Assembly (NCBI GenBank): GCA_026984795.1
Contig: JALSRK010000055.1
Location: 62,001-126,000, forward strand
Reading direction: 5' to 3'
DNA from: Solibacteraceae bacterium
Lineage (GTDB): Bacteria > Acidobacteriota > Terriglobia > Bryobacterales > Bryobacteraceae
Length of the DNA stretch: 64,000 nucleotides
Below are positions 32,095 to 42,404 of this stretch, one piece after another (positions within the stretch are counted from its first letter, which is position 1; each line of letters starts with the position of its first letter). The notes under the pieces were generated by a model, which was not told the DNA's origin, ran no database searches, and saw only the letters and a program-made list of their open reading frames with translations. The translations under genes were made by a program, and so were the position numbers.

Positions 32095-33816
32095 TCAGTA
32101 TTGGCCGGGCTTGTCGCTGACGACCACCCCGCGCTCTTCAAGGAGTTGGCCCGTCACCCGAAGCAGGTTCACGAGGTTCCGGCGATAGAGCGTGGCCTGG
32201 GTTACGACCTGTGACTGTGCGGCCACCAAATCGTTCTGAGCCTGAATCAAGAAAAAGATCGTCGTCACGCCGAGGTCATATTTCTTCTGCTCGGCTTCGA
32301 GCCGCTTGCGGGAGAATTCGAGGGCCGTCTGAGCCAGCTTCACCCTCGCCTTGCTGCTTTCGACCTGGCTGACGGCGTTGAGCACCTCGAGCCGGATGTC
32401 CTGCTCCAGGCTCTGGGCGCGGAGCATATTGGTCTTCTTGCTGACGGCGACGTCAGCCAGGTCGGCCACCGCCCGGCGGTCGCGCAGCGGCAGCCGCAGG
32501 CTCAGAGTGAAGGAGTAGGTCGGAAAGTCGAAGCCGAAGATCTGCTCGAGCGCCTGCCCGAGCCCGCCCGGGATCGTTCCGATGGGAACGGAGGGCCGCC
32601 CGAATCCAGGTTCCTGGACGAACTCGAAGATGCGGCCGCCGAGGCCGGAGGAGCTGTAGCTCAAGGAGAGTGAGAGATCGGGGCGGAGCTCGTTACGGAC
32701 GGCCTCATAGTTCAGATCGTCGATCTGCAGGCTCTGGAGCGCGCCCTTGAGATCCGGCCGGAGCCGGTAGGCCGCTTCCACCATCTGTTCCGGGTCGAGC
32801 GCTTCTTCCTCAGCCGGAGGCAGGACGGGCTCGGTGAGGACGATCGGCATGTTGCGATAGTCCGGGTCCAGATCCGCCCCGATCTGCCGCCGCAGGGCGT
32901 CGAGCGTCTGTTCGAGGCGGTAGCGTGCCTGGGTGAGGGCGATGCGGGCATTCTCCAGATTCTGCTGCGGCTGGTAGATGTCGAGGGGCGAGATGGCGCC
33001 GAGTTCCAGTTCCCGCTCGGAACGTTTCAGCAGCGCTTCGTTCACCCGCAGGTTCTCCTCGGCGACGCGAAGGTTCTCCCGCGCCTCGACCACCGACCAG
33101 TAAACGTTCTCGGCCTGGGAAAGCAGTTGCAACAGGCGGTCCTCGAAGCTGTACCGGCTCTGTTTGAACCGGCTCTGGGCGATGATGAACTGGAGCTTGT
33201 TGACCCGCGAGCCGCGGTTGCGCAGCAGCGGCTGCGTCACCGAGAAGTTCAAAGTGCCGTTGATCGAAGGGTTGATCGTGGCGAACTGGCTGTTGGTCGA
33301 GCGCCGCCGCCCGCTGAAGCCGATGGAGTACTGGGTGCCGGTGGGCAGCAACTGGTTGAAGGCCAGGCTGAAGGGCTGGGTCAACTGGTTCAACGTCTCG
33401 GCGCCCTGGAGCACGTCGGCGGTGGGCGTCTGGGACCGCTCGCTACGGAAGCTTGCCGTCAGAGTGGGATCGAAGCGCGCCAGCGCCCGGGTGATGGCGT
33501 TCCGCGGGGCCTCGATGGAGAGCCGTTGAATGGCCACGTCCGGGTTGTTCGCCAGCACCAGCTCCAGGTAGGCCTTGAGCGAGAGCTCCAGCTTTCCATC
33601 GACCACGAAGTCCGCCAGCCGGGCGGGAGCGCGGACATCGGGGAGCGGCGCCGCCGGCGCGAAGTGGGTCTTGAAATAGTCGCCGGAACCGAAGATGGGC
33701 GCCTCAAGGCGCTCGATGCCCCCAGGCGTGGTTTTCGTCCCGAAGCGGGTGACATATTCTTGGGCGCGTCCAAAAAGCGTGAAAACGACCAGGGTGAGGA
33801 TGGGTGCTGTGCGCAT
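32095..33816 (-). CDS. TolC-family outer-membrane efflux protein
   Basis: The 573-residue protein has a signal peptide (MRTAPILTLVVFTLFGRA) and the duplicated outer-membrane efflux domain, with LNFSVTQPLLRNRGSRVNKLQFIIAQ in the first half and LSLRLPLRDRRAVADLADVAVSKK plus a long C-terminal coiled coil in the second. TolC-type trimers make the outer-membrane channel of tripartite pumps. It is the last gene of a five-gene minus-strand operon, 12 nt after the permease gene. It is somewhat longer than E. coli TolC because of an N-terminal ~90-residue extension. Export substrate is unknown. Confidence 0.9.
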   Translation of the reverse strand: MRTAPILTLVVFTLFGRAQEYVTRFGTKTTPGGIERLEAPIFGSGDYFKTHFAPAAPLPDVRAPARLADFVVDGKLELSLKAYLELVLANNPDVAIQRLSIEAPRNAITRALARFDPTLTASFRSERSQTPTADVLQGAETLNQLTQPFSLAFNQLLPTGTQYSIGFSGRRRSTNSQFATINPSINGTLNFSVTQPLLRNRGSRVNKLQFIIAQSRFKQSRYSFEDRLLQLLSQAENVYWSVVEARENLRVAEENLRVNEALLKRSERELELGAISPLDIYQPQQNLENARIALTQARYRLEQTLDALRRQIGADLDPDYRNMPIVLTEPVLPPAEEEALDPEQMVEAAYRLRPDLKGALQSLQIDDLNYEAVRNELRPDLSLSLSYSSSGLGGRIFEFVQEPGFGRPSVPIGTIPGGLGQALEQIFGFDFPTYSFTLSLRLPLRDRRAVADLADVAVSKKTNMLRAQSLEQDIRLEVLNAVSQVESSKARVKLAQTALEFSRKRLEAEQKKYDLGVTTIFFLIQAQNDLVAAQSQVVTQATLYRRNLVNLLRVTGQLLEERGVVVSDKPGQY

Positions 33817-33828
33817 ATTGAATCGCCG

Positions 33829-35091
33829 CTATTCGTACCGAATCGCCTCAATCGGATCCAACTTTGCCGCTTGCACTGCAGGATAGATCCCGAACAGCAG
33901 ACCGATCGCCACCGAAACGCCGAAGGCTACGGCGATCGACGAAGTCGTGACCACGGTGGACCAGCCGGCGGCCGCGGCGATGATCCGCGAAAGAGTGAAG
34001 CCGAACAAGATCCCGACCAACCCTCCCAGGATTGAGATCAGCACCGCTTCGGTGAGGAACTGCCGGACGATGTCCGCCTGCCGGGCGCCGATCGCCCGCC
34101 GGATCCCGATCTCCCGGGTCCGCTCCAGCACGGTGGCCAGCATGATGTTCATGATGCCGATGCCGCCCACCAGAAGGGAGATGCCGGCGATGCAGATCAT
34201 GACGATGTTGAAAATGAACTGGGTGCGGCGCCGCTGCTCCAGGAGGCCGGCGGGCACCGTGATCTGATAATCGCCGGCGTCCTTGTGGGTGGCGGCGAGA
34301 ATCGCGTCCACCACCGCCGCCGTCTCGATCGAATCGGTGGTAGGCGTCACCCGGATGTAGATGCCGTCGATCTCGTCCTTCAAGTAGCTGTTGGAGTCCT
34401 CGAAGCGGCGCATCACGGTGTTCAGCGGCGCAATGATGAGGTTGTTGGCGCTGGAGACTTCCAGGCTGGACATGTCGGTGTCGGCCGTCGCCTGCGGCGC
34501 CAGCACGCCGATCACCTGCAGCCACACGTCATTCACCTTCACGTACTTGCCCACCGCGTCGCCGTAGCCGAGCAGGTTGACCTTCGCCGTCTCGCCCAAC
34601 ACGCAGACCGGAGCGGAGGTGCGGTTGTCTTCCTCGTCGAAGAACCGTCCTTCGACAACCTTCAGGCTGTTGATCTGGAGGAACTGGGGCTCGACGCCGA
34701 TCAGCAAGGGCGGTTCCTGGGCGGTCTTCGGAAGCACCTTCGAGGGCTTGAAACGCTTCCGCGGAGTGGCGGCTTCGATGCCCGAGACGTTTTCCATGAT
34801 GGCGCGGAAGTCGCGGAACGTCAGCCCCGGCGAGATGGCGCGCCGGGCCTGCAGCTCGTTACGGTCCACCGCTTCGCGGGCCTCGATGATGATGTTGTTC
34901 ACGCCCAGCAGGTCGATGTAGCTCATCATCTCCTGCTGCGCGCCGGCGGTGATCGACAGCATCGCCACCACCGCGCCCACGCCGAAGATCATGCCGAGCA
35001 TGGTGAGCAAGGTGCGGAGCTTGTGGGCCAGCAGGCTGGCCAGCCCCATGGTGACCTCTTCGACGCTGCCGGTAAGCAGTGCTCTCGCCAT
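33829..35091 (-). CDS. MacB-like ABC transporter permease (FtsX domain)
   Basis: The 420-residue protein has a MacB/FtsX layout: an N-terminal membrane helix (HKLRTLLTMLGMIFGVGAVVAML), a large periplasmic domain (about residues 60-290), then three more helices (IVMICIAGISLLVGGIGIMNIMLA ... EAVLISILGGLVGILFG). ERTREIGIRRAIGA is the MacB coupling segment. Unlike proteobacterial MacB there is no fused ATP-binding domain and no separate ATPase gene in the operon. It lies 2 nt after the adaptor gene. It probably pumps periplasmic cargo through TolC powered by an ATPase encoded elsewhere. Confidence 0.9.
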   Translation of the reverse strand: MARALLTGSVEEVTMGLASLLAHKLRTLLTMLGMIFGVGAVVAMLSITAGAQQEMMSYIDLLGVNNIIIEAREAVDRNELQARRAISPGLTFRDFRAIMENVSGIEAATPRKRFKPSKVLPKTAQEPPLLIGVEPQFLQINSLKVVEGRFFDEEDNRTSAPVCVLGETAKVNLLGYGDAVGKYVKVNDVWLQVIGVLAPQATADTDMSSLEVSSANNLIIAPLNTVMRRFEDSNSYLKDEIDGIYIRVTPTTDSIETAAVVDAILAATHKDAGDYQITVPAGLLEQRRRTQFIFNIVMICIAGISLLVGGIGIMNIMLATVLERTREIGIRRAIGARQADIVRQFLTEAVLISILGGLVGILFGFTLSRIIAAAAGWSTVVTTSSIAVAFGVSVAIGLLFGIYPAVQAAKLDPIEAIRYE

Positions 35092-35093
35092 CG

Positions 35094-36923
35094 CTACCGC
35101 CCTCTCCGCCGGCCGCCGCCGAGGCCTTCCATGGGATTCGCCGGCCCACCCCGGGGCCGGGCCTGCTCACGCTTCTTCTCGCCCGGTTTCCTGGTGGGGT
35201 CGGCGAGAGCCACGATCTCGCCCTCCCGGAGCCCTTCAGCGATCACCATCGTCGATTCGCTTCGCTTCAACGGCTTGATTTCCCGGACGAGGAAGCGGCC
35301 GCCTTCTTTGACGTACACGATCGGCTTACCCTCCCGTTCAAAGACGGCCTGGACCGGGATGTGGATCGCGTTCGGGATCCGCTCGACGATGATCTCCACG
35401 TCGGCCAGCAGGCCGGGCCGCAGCAGAATGTCGAGATGAGCGCCTTTCTCGGGCGGCGGGGGCAGCTTCGCGTTCGCCAGTTGCTGCTCAGTGGGCCCGG
35501 AAGGACGGCGGCGGGCGCCTCTCCCGGAAAACGCGGCGCGCAAGATCGGGCGCAGCTTCCGCATGATCACGCGGCGCTTTCCGGAGTCCAGCTCCGACCA
35601 CTTCTTGCCGCCGAGCTCCTTGTCCAGGATCTTCTGCACCTGTTTCTTTTGCTCGTCCGGCAGGCGCTGCAGAAGGCGCGCTGGATCGAACGACCCGGGC
35701 CGCCGGCGGCCGCGGGGGCTCCGAGCGCCCGGCATCTGGGCTCCACCGGCGAGCCCAGGAGCGCCCCCCCCGGCGAATCTCATCCCGCCCGCAGACGGGC
35801 CACCGCCGCCGGACCCGCCCATGGCCAGCGGCATTCCCAGCGACGGGACCGGCGCCCTCCGGCGGTTCTGCTCCGCCGTTTTCAGGATGCGCTCGATCTG
35901 CTCGCGCGAAGCGCCGAGGGCCTCGAGCAGCTCGCGCATGTCGATCTCGAAGGTGACGTCGAACTTCTTCGCCGGGTCATTGGAATAGACGTCGGCGCTG
36001 GCCGTCCCGCTGAGGCTCTTGATCCGGCCGTGAAGCTCTTTGTCCGGCAGAGCGTCGAGGCGGATGATCACCGGCTGGCCTTCGGTGAGGTTGGCCCGGT
36101 CCAACTCGCCCACGCGGGCCCGGACCTCGAATTCGGAGAGGTCGAGAATATCGGCGACCGGCATCCCCGGGCGCAGTTCGTCTCCCTCGCGGATGTCGGG
36201 CATCTCGGTACCGGCGAAGAAGAAGAACGTCCGGGCCTGGCGGATGGCTACGAGGCCGCTCATGGGGGCCAGGAGCTTGACCTGGCGTAAGCGCTGTTTC
36301 TCGCGCTCCACCTCCAGTTCGGCCTTGCGGCGCTCCTCGCGCAGCACCGCCAGTTCCGCTTCGGCCTGGGCGCGGCGGGACTGGATGTCGCTCTTGAGCT
36401 TCTCGAGCCGCCGGCGGGCCTCGTCGAGGTTCAGCAGGTTCTTCTTGGCGTCGATTTCCGAGAGCAGCTCGTTGCGCTGGACCTCGAGCTCGGCACGCCG
36501 CACGGTGTAGCGGGCCCGCAGCAGCTCCACTTCGTCCTGGTTGTTGCGGATCGCCAGGTCGGCCTCCGCTTTCCGGATCTGCTCGTCGATCTGTTCGAGT
36601 TGCAGTTGCCGTTCCTCCAGCCGCGACAACACCTCGGCGTCGTCGAACTCTACGATCAGATCACCTTCCCGGGCGAACGCACCGAGGGGCGCGAGCCGAG
36701 TCACCTGGACAGTACCGAAAAGGTTGGGCGCGGTCAGCGTCACCTGGCGGACCGCCTGCAGCTCGCCCCGGGCGTAAGCCTTGACGACGACGTCGCCGCG
36801 CCTGACCCGGGTTGTGGGCACCTGCCGCTGGCTTTCGGGCAGGCTGCGAACGATCCGGTATCCCGCCCACCCCAGGGCGAGGATCACCGCTACGATCGCC
36901 ACCCGTGCTGCAATTTTCCTCAT
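35094..36923 (-). CDS. Efflux periplasmic adaptor (MacA/HlyD-like) with internal Gly-rich insertion
   Basis: The 609-residue protein has an N-terminal membrane anchor (VAIVAVILALGWAGYRIV), a lipoyl half-motif (APLGAFAREGDLIVEFDD), a long coiled-coil hairpin rich in Glu/Arg/Leu, the second lipoyl half (LLAPMSGLVAI) and beta-barrel (GMPVADILDLSEFEVRARVGE). Between about 360 and 490 it carries a Gly/Pro-rich insertion (MGGSGGGGPSAGGMRFAGGG) and a helical part (LLQRLPDEQKKQVQKIL) not present in normal MacA, which is ~370 residues. A run of eight G on the coding strand (35764-35771) lies in the insertion. Third gene of the efflux operon. Confidence 0.88.
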   Translation of the reverse strand: MRKIAARVAIVAVILALGWAGYRIVRSLPESQRQVPTTRVRRGDVVVKAYARGELQAVRQVTLTAPNLFGTVQVTRLAPLGAFAREGDLIVEFDDAEVLSRLEERQLQLEQIDEQIRKAEADLAIRNNQDEVELLRARYTVRRAELEVQRNELLSEIDAKKNLLNLDEARRRLEKLKSDIQSRRAQAEAELAVLREERRKAELEVEREKQRLRQVKLLAPMSGLVAIRQARTFFFFAGTEMPDIREGDELRPGMPVADILDLSEFEVRARVGELDRANLTEGQPVIIRLDALPDKELHGRIKSLSGTASADVYSNDPAKKFDVTFEIDMRELLEALGASREQIERILKTAEQNRRRAPVPSLGMPLAMGGSGGGGPSAGGMRFAGGGAPGLAGGAQMPGARSPRGRRRPGSFDPARLLQRLPDEQKKQVQKILDKELGGKKWSELDSGKRRVIMRKLRPILRAAFSGRGARRRPSGPTEQQLANAKLPPPPEKGAHLDILLRPGLLADVEIIVERIPNAIHIPVQAVFEREGKPIVYVKEGGRFLVREIKPLKRSESTMVIAEGLREGEIVALADPTRKPGEKKREQARPRGGPANPMEGLGGGRRRGR

Positions 36924-36968
36924 ATCACCAGCCTCCCGTCACGGACGCCGCCGGTCTGCGCCTGTTCG

Positions 36969-38273
36969 TCAAAGTTTCTTCGCGCGTTTGGCGGCCTCCT
37001 CGGGATTCTCCAGAGCCACGATCTCGCCTTCGTTCAGCCCGCGGCGCACGACGAGGTCCGTCTCGTTCCGCTTGCCGACTTCGATGTAGCGGATCTCGAA
37101 CTTGTCACCCTTTTGCACCCACACGGCCGGGCGGCCCTCGTGGAGGAAACTCGCCCGTTCGGGAATCATCAGGACGTCCGGAAGACTCTCGATGATGATC
37201 TCCGCGGAGGCGCTCATGCCCGGCCGCAGCCGATCGTCGAGTTTCGTGAGCGTGGCCCGGGCGGGAAACGTCTTCTCGGAAACGCCGATGCCCCGCCGCT
37301 GGGTCTGAGCGATGGGGCTGATCCAGTCCAGGACGGCCGGGAACTCCCGGTCCGGTATCGCATCCACCCGGACACGGACCGCCTGCCCCAGCTCCAGTTT
37401 GCCGCGCTCAACCTCTTCGAGCTTCAAATCGATGCGCATCTGGGAGAGATCCGGAATCTCGGCGATCGCCGCCCCGGTCCAGACCGTATCGCCCTCCTTG
37501 AAAGGCGGCGGTTTGGAGCCCCAGGAGCCGGACGCCCGGAAGTTCGGAAGCACGTGGACGATTCCGTCGATGGGAGCGCGGATCACCATCTTGGAGAGGT
37601 AGCCCTGGACGCGCTTCAAGTCCCGGAGGGCTTTGTCCTTCTTCTGCTGGAGACGTTGCAAGTCGGCTTGCTGCGCCACGTCGTGCGCGTTGACGACCGT
37701 CTTGACGAGCTCGAGCTCCCCCTGGGAAACATCGACATCGATCCGATACTTCATGCCCTCGATCGCCGAGATCACCTCCGCTTTGCTGGCGTCGAGCTTG
37801 GCCCGCTCGAGGTTGTACTCGGCGATCATCAGGTTCATCTCGTCCTGTTCGTCGGTGATCTTGTGGGAGGCTTTCATCTGAACGATTTCGCTGTCTACCG
37901 TGCGGACGGCGGTCGTCCGCTCGAGCAGCTCCTGCTCGTTCTGCGCCGGGTCGAACTCGACGACGACGTCGCCGGCCTTGACATGCTGCCCGGAGCGGAC
38001 CAGGCGGGTGATCATCAGATCGGGCACTTGCGGCGCGGTAAGGACCTTCGACCGGGTACTCTCGATCTCGCCCCGGGTTTTGACGCTGATGATGAACTCA
38101 CCCCGCCGCACCCGGGCCACCGGCACTTCGACCTTCGTCTTGCCGGCATAGTGATAGGCAGCCCAGCCGCCCGCCGCGAGCAGGAGGGCGACGAAGGTCC
38201 AGGCGGCGATCTTACGCCGCGGCGAGAGATTCGCCTGTCCGATGCGCTTTTTCGGTTTGACGTTCTTCGACAT
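36969..38273 (-). CDS. Efflux periplasmic adaptor (HlyD family)
   Basis: The 434-residue protein has a cytoplasmic tail, one membrane helix (IAAWTFVALLLAAGGWAAYHY), the split lipoyl domain (LVRSGQHVKAGDVVVEFD and IRAPIDGIVHVL), a coiled-coil hairpin with VQGYLSKM, and a C-terminal barrel with RPGMSASAEIIIESLPDVLMIP. It is the most ordinary of the three adaptors. It sits 15 nt after the first adaptor and 45 nt before the third. It should link the inner-membrane permease to the TolC channel. Confidence 0.9.
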   Translation of the reverse strand: MSKNVKPKKRIGQANLSPRRKIAAWTFVALLLAAGGWAAYHYAGKTKVEVPVARVRRGEFIISVKTRGEIESTRSKVLTAPQVPDLMITRLVRSGQHVKAGDVVVEFDPAQNEQELLERTTAVRTVDSEIVQMKASHKITDEQDEMNLMIAEYNLERAKLDASKAEVISAIEGMKYRIDVDVSQGELELVKTVVNAHDVAQQADLQRLQQKKDKALRDLKRVQGYLSKMVIRAPIDGIVHVLPNFRASGSWGSKPPPFKEGDTVWTGAAIAEIPDLSQMRIDLKLEEVERGKLELGQAVRVRVDAIPDREFPAVLDWISPIAQTQRRGIGVSEKTFPARATLTKLDDRLRPGMSASAEIIIESLPDVLMIPERASFLHEGRPAVWVQKGDKFEIRYIEVGKRNETDLVVRRGLNEGEIVALENPEEAAKRAKKL

Positions 38274-38288
38274 TACTCCAATGAAAAG

Positions 38289-40010
38289 CTAGTCGCCCGA
38301 GCCCCGGGCAGCCTCCGGCCGCCGTGTGGCCACCACTTCTCCCGGCTCCAGCCCCCGTTGGACGGCCACGAAGACGTGGTTGCCGGTCCCGAGTTCGACC
38401 GGCCGGCGCTCCCATCCCCCTCCGCGCTTCACGAAGACGTAAGCCGGTCCGCCGGGTTCGTCCCGAAACACCGCGCTGCGGGGGATCACGGGAAGCTCGG
38501 CCTCGCTGGCCTCGACGATGACGTCGGCGCTGACGGAAAGGTCGGGAATCACCCGCGGGTCGGTGCGCTCGAGCTTCAGGACCACCGGGACCTCGCGAAC
38601 GTACTCCGGCCGGTACTGCCGGGCCTTGGCGACGGTGCCGATCGAATAGACCCGGGCCGGCAATTCCAGGTCGGGAAAGGCGTCGAAACGCACGCGCGCC
38701 CGCTGGCCGATCCGAAGCTCCTCGACGTCGAGCTGGTTGACCTTGGCCTTCACGATCATCGAACTCAGGTCCACGACCTGCAAAAACGGCTGCCCGGACC
38801 AGAGTTCGTCGCCTTCCTTGACCCGCCCGAACTCACCATGGCGGAAGACATCGAGCAACACCACCATTCCATCCATCGGGGCGCGCACGATCAGCTTCTC
38901 GGCATTGTTGCGGGCGCGGCGCAACTCCACCTCGGCTTCCCTCATCTCCAGTTCGGCCTGCCGCAGTTCGGCGTCCTCGGAAATCCGCTGGAACTTGATC
39001 TCTTCGAGCCGGCGGCGGTACTCGGCCTCCGCCTCTTCCCGGGCGAGCCGCGTGCGCTCGGCCTGAATCGCCGACAACACGGGAATGGTCTTGATATCGA
39101 GTTCGGCTTTGTCGAGGCCGGCCTTCGCGGCGTCCACGCTTTCTGTGTGGGCCTTTCTCTTCACCTCCGTCTCCGCCTGGCTCTTTCTGTAGTTGGCCTT
39201 GTGCATGGCCACGGCGGCGGCATAGTCATCCAGGCGGGTGAGCATATATTGCCGGTCGAACTCGGCGATGACGTCGCCCTTTTTGACCATCGTTCCTGCC
39301 GGCGCCAGCTTTTGAAGCTGCAAGTGGAAGTCGCCGCGGCGCCGCCGGGCCGGAGGGCCGGAAGAGCCGCCGGTCAAGTAGTTCGCCGTGGAGCCGAGGC
39401 CGGAGGTCCCCATTGCGGTGGCGGCGGCTGCGGCACTCAACTGTACGTTCCCGGTCGCCGTGCCGCCGGTTCTCACCCGGCTCGTGGCCGCCTGGAGGCG
39501 GGTATTCTGGGCGCCGCCCCCGCCGCCCCCGGCGACGCCTCCTCCTCGGGAGGCAGCGGCGTTGGAAGAGGTCACGACGCCGGTCTGGCTGAGGGAGGAC
39601 ATCGTCGCCTGGGTGGCGACCGAAGAGGTGGAGCGCACGGTTACATTGGCGGCGATGCCCACCCGTCCTCCGGTCTGAAGGCCTTGCCGGCTACGGCTGC
39701 CCCGCAGCCGGGGACTGACGATGTTGACGTACTTCTCCGCCGCAGTCGTCCCCGTGAGCCGCAGGACGCGCTCGATCCGCCGGTTCTCAGTGACCGCCGT
39801 AGGGATCACCGGCGCCGGCCCGCCTCCGGGACCGCCCAGCCCGGGCTCCGGCCGCAACTGCCACCAGAGCGCCGCGCCCAGTCCGCCGGCGATGAGCGCC
39901 GCTACCGCCCATCGGAACCGGCGCCTCGGGGGCTTCGGCGGCACCAGTTCCGGGCCCGGGCCCGGCCGGGGTATGGAAGGCTGCGGTTCTTGTCGTTGGG
40001 GCAGGGGCAT
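38289..40010 (-). CDS. Efflux periplasmic adaptor (HlyD family) with lipoyl-domain insertion
   Basis: The 573-residue protein starts with a Pro-rich cytoplasmic tail, then a membrane helix (RWAVAALIAGGLGAALWW). The first lipoyl half seems interrupted: after EKYVNIVSPRLRG a ~120-residue Ser/Gly/Ala-rich stretch (including GGGVAGGGGGGAQN) precedes KLAPAGTMVKKGDVIAEFD. The coiled-coil hairpin (AEAEYRRRLEEIKF), second lipoyl half (RAPMDGMVVLLD) and barrel domain then follow normally. It is the first gene of the operon, 232 nt downstream of rho on the same strand. The insertion is unusual and may reach outside the normal adaptor funnel. Confidence 0.88.
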   Translation of the reverse strand: MPLPQRQEPQPSIPRPGPGPELVPPKPPRRRFRWAVAALIAGGLGAALWWQLRPEPGLGGPGGGPAPVIPTAVTENRRIERVLRLTGTTAAEKYVNIVSPRLRGSRSRQGLQTGGRVGIAANVTVRSTSSVATQATMSSLSQTGVVTSSNAAASRGGGVAGGGGGGAQNTRLQAATSRVRTGGTATGNVQLSAAAAATAMGTSGLGSTANYLTGGSSGPPARRRRGDFHLQLQKLAPAGTMVKKGDVIAEFDRQYMLTRLDDYAAAVAMHKANYRKSQAETEVKRKAHTESVDAAKAGLDKAELDIKTIPVLSAIQAERTRLAREEAEAEYRRRLEEIKFQRISEDAELRQAELEMREAEVELRRARNNAEKLIVRAPMDGMVVLLDVFRHGEFGRVKEGDELWSGQPFLQVVDLSSMIVKAKVNQLDVEELRIGQRARVRFDAFPDLELPARVYSIGTVAKARQYRPEYVREVPVVLKLERTDPRVIPDLSVSADVIVEASEAELPVIPRSAVFRDEPGGPAYVFVKRGGGWERRPVELGTGNHVFVAVQRGLEPGEVVATRRPEAARGSGD

Positions 40011-40242
40011 TCCACGACTCGGTTACAGGCCGCGCGCAATCGCCGCGGCGCAGGTTGCCGCCAACCGTGCTACCAATAAATGACGATGTTTTGCCCGGCG
40101 AGGTTATCCCCAGGCCGGCGGAACTTGAGAGGAAGCTCAGGCGTGACTGACCGCCGGCCGGCGGACCCGAGACGCCCTAACGCATTGATTCTTAGTAGGG
40201 TTTCGCAGCAGAACCCCAGCCGGCGGGCGGTGGGCCGGCCGC

Positions 40243-41784
<1,542 letters not shown>

Positions 41785-42404
41785 AGCTGTTTCACTCCTT
41801 GGCCGGTCACAGCCGAGAACAGAACGGGCTCGGCTCCTTCCGGCAGATGCCGGCGAAGCGCCGCTTCAGCCCGGCTGTGTTCCCGGCGCGTCCGCAGCTT
41901 GTCGAACTTGGTACCGACGACCAGGTACCGCCGCCGGTGGAACTCCAGCCACCGCTTGAGCTCCAGATCCCTTTCCATCCACCCTCGCCGGGCATCGAGC
42001 AGCAGAAAGGACAGACGGAGCGTCTTTCTGCCCAACAAGTACGCTTCGACCAACCGCTTCCAACTGCGCTGCTCCTCGAACGGCACCGAGGCGTAACCAT
42101 AGCCGGGCAGATCGACGAAATAGAGCCGCCCATCGACACGATAGAAGTTCACCACCCGGGTGCAGCCCGGCGTCGAACTGGTCCGGGCGAGGTTCCGCTC
42201 TCGAAGCAGGCAGTTGAGCAGTGTCGATTTGCCCACGTTGCTGCGTCCCAGGAACGCAACTTCGGGAATCTCCTCGCGTGGGAACTGCTCCGGATGGACT
42301 GCACTTATTATAAACTCTGCACTCATAGCAAGCCACAGCCGGCAGCCCGTCTCGGTCAGCCGGGCGCCTGCCGGGCCCGGGATGGCGACGCCTCGAAAGA
42401 TCTT

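Noticed and set aside
36600-40079. Open frame of over 1,100 codons on the plus strand opposite the adaptor genes
   Set aside because: It is antisense to three well-supported adaptor genes, is rich in Arg, His, Asp and Leu as expected of a shadow frame, and has no domain or ribosome-binding site.
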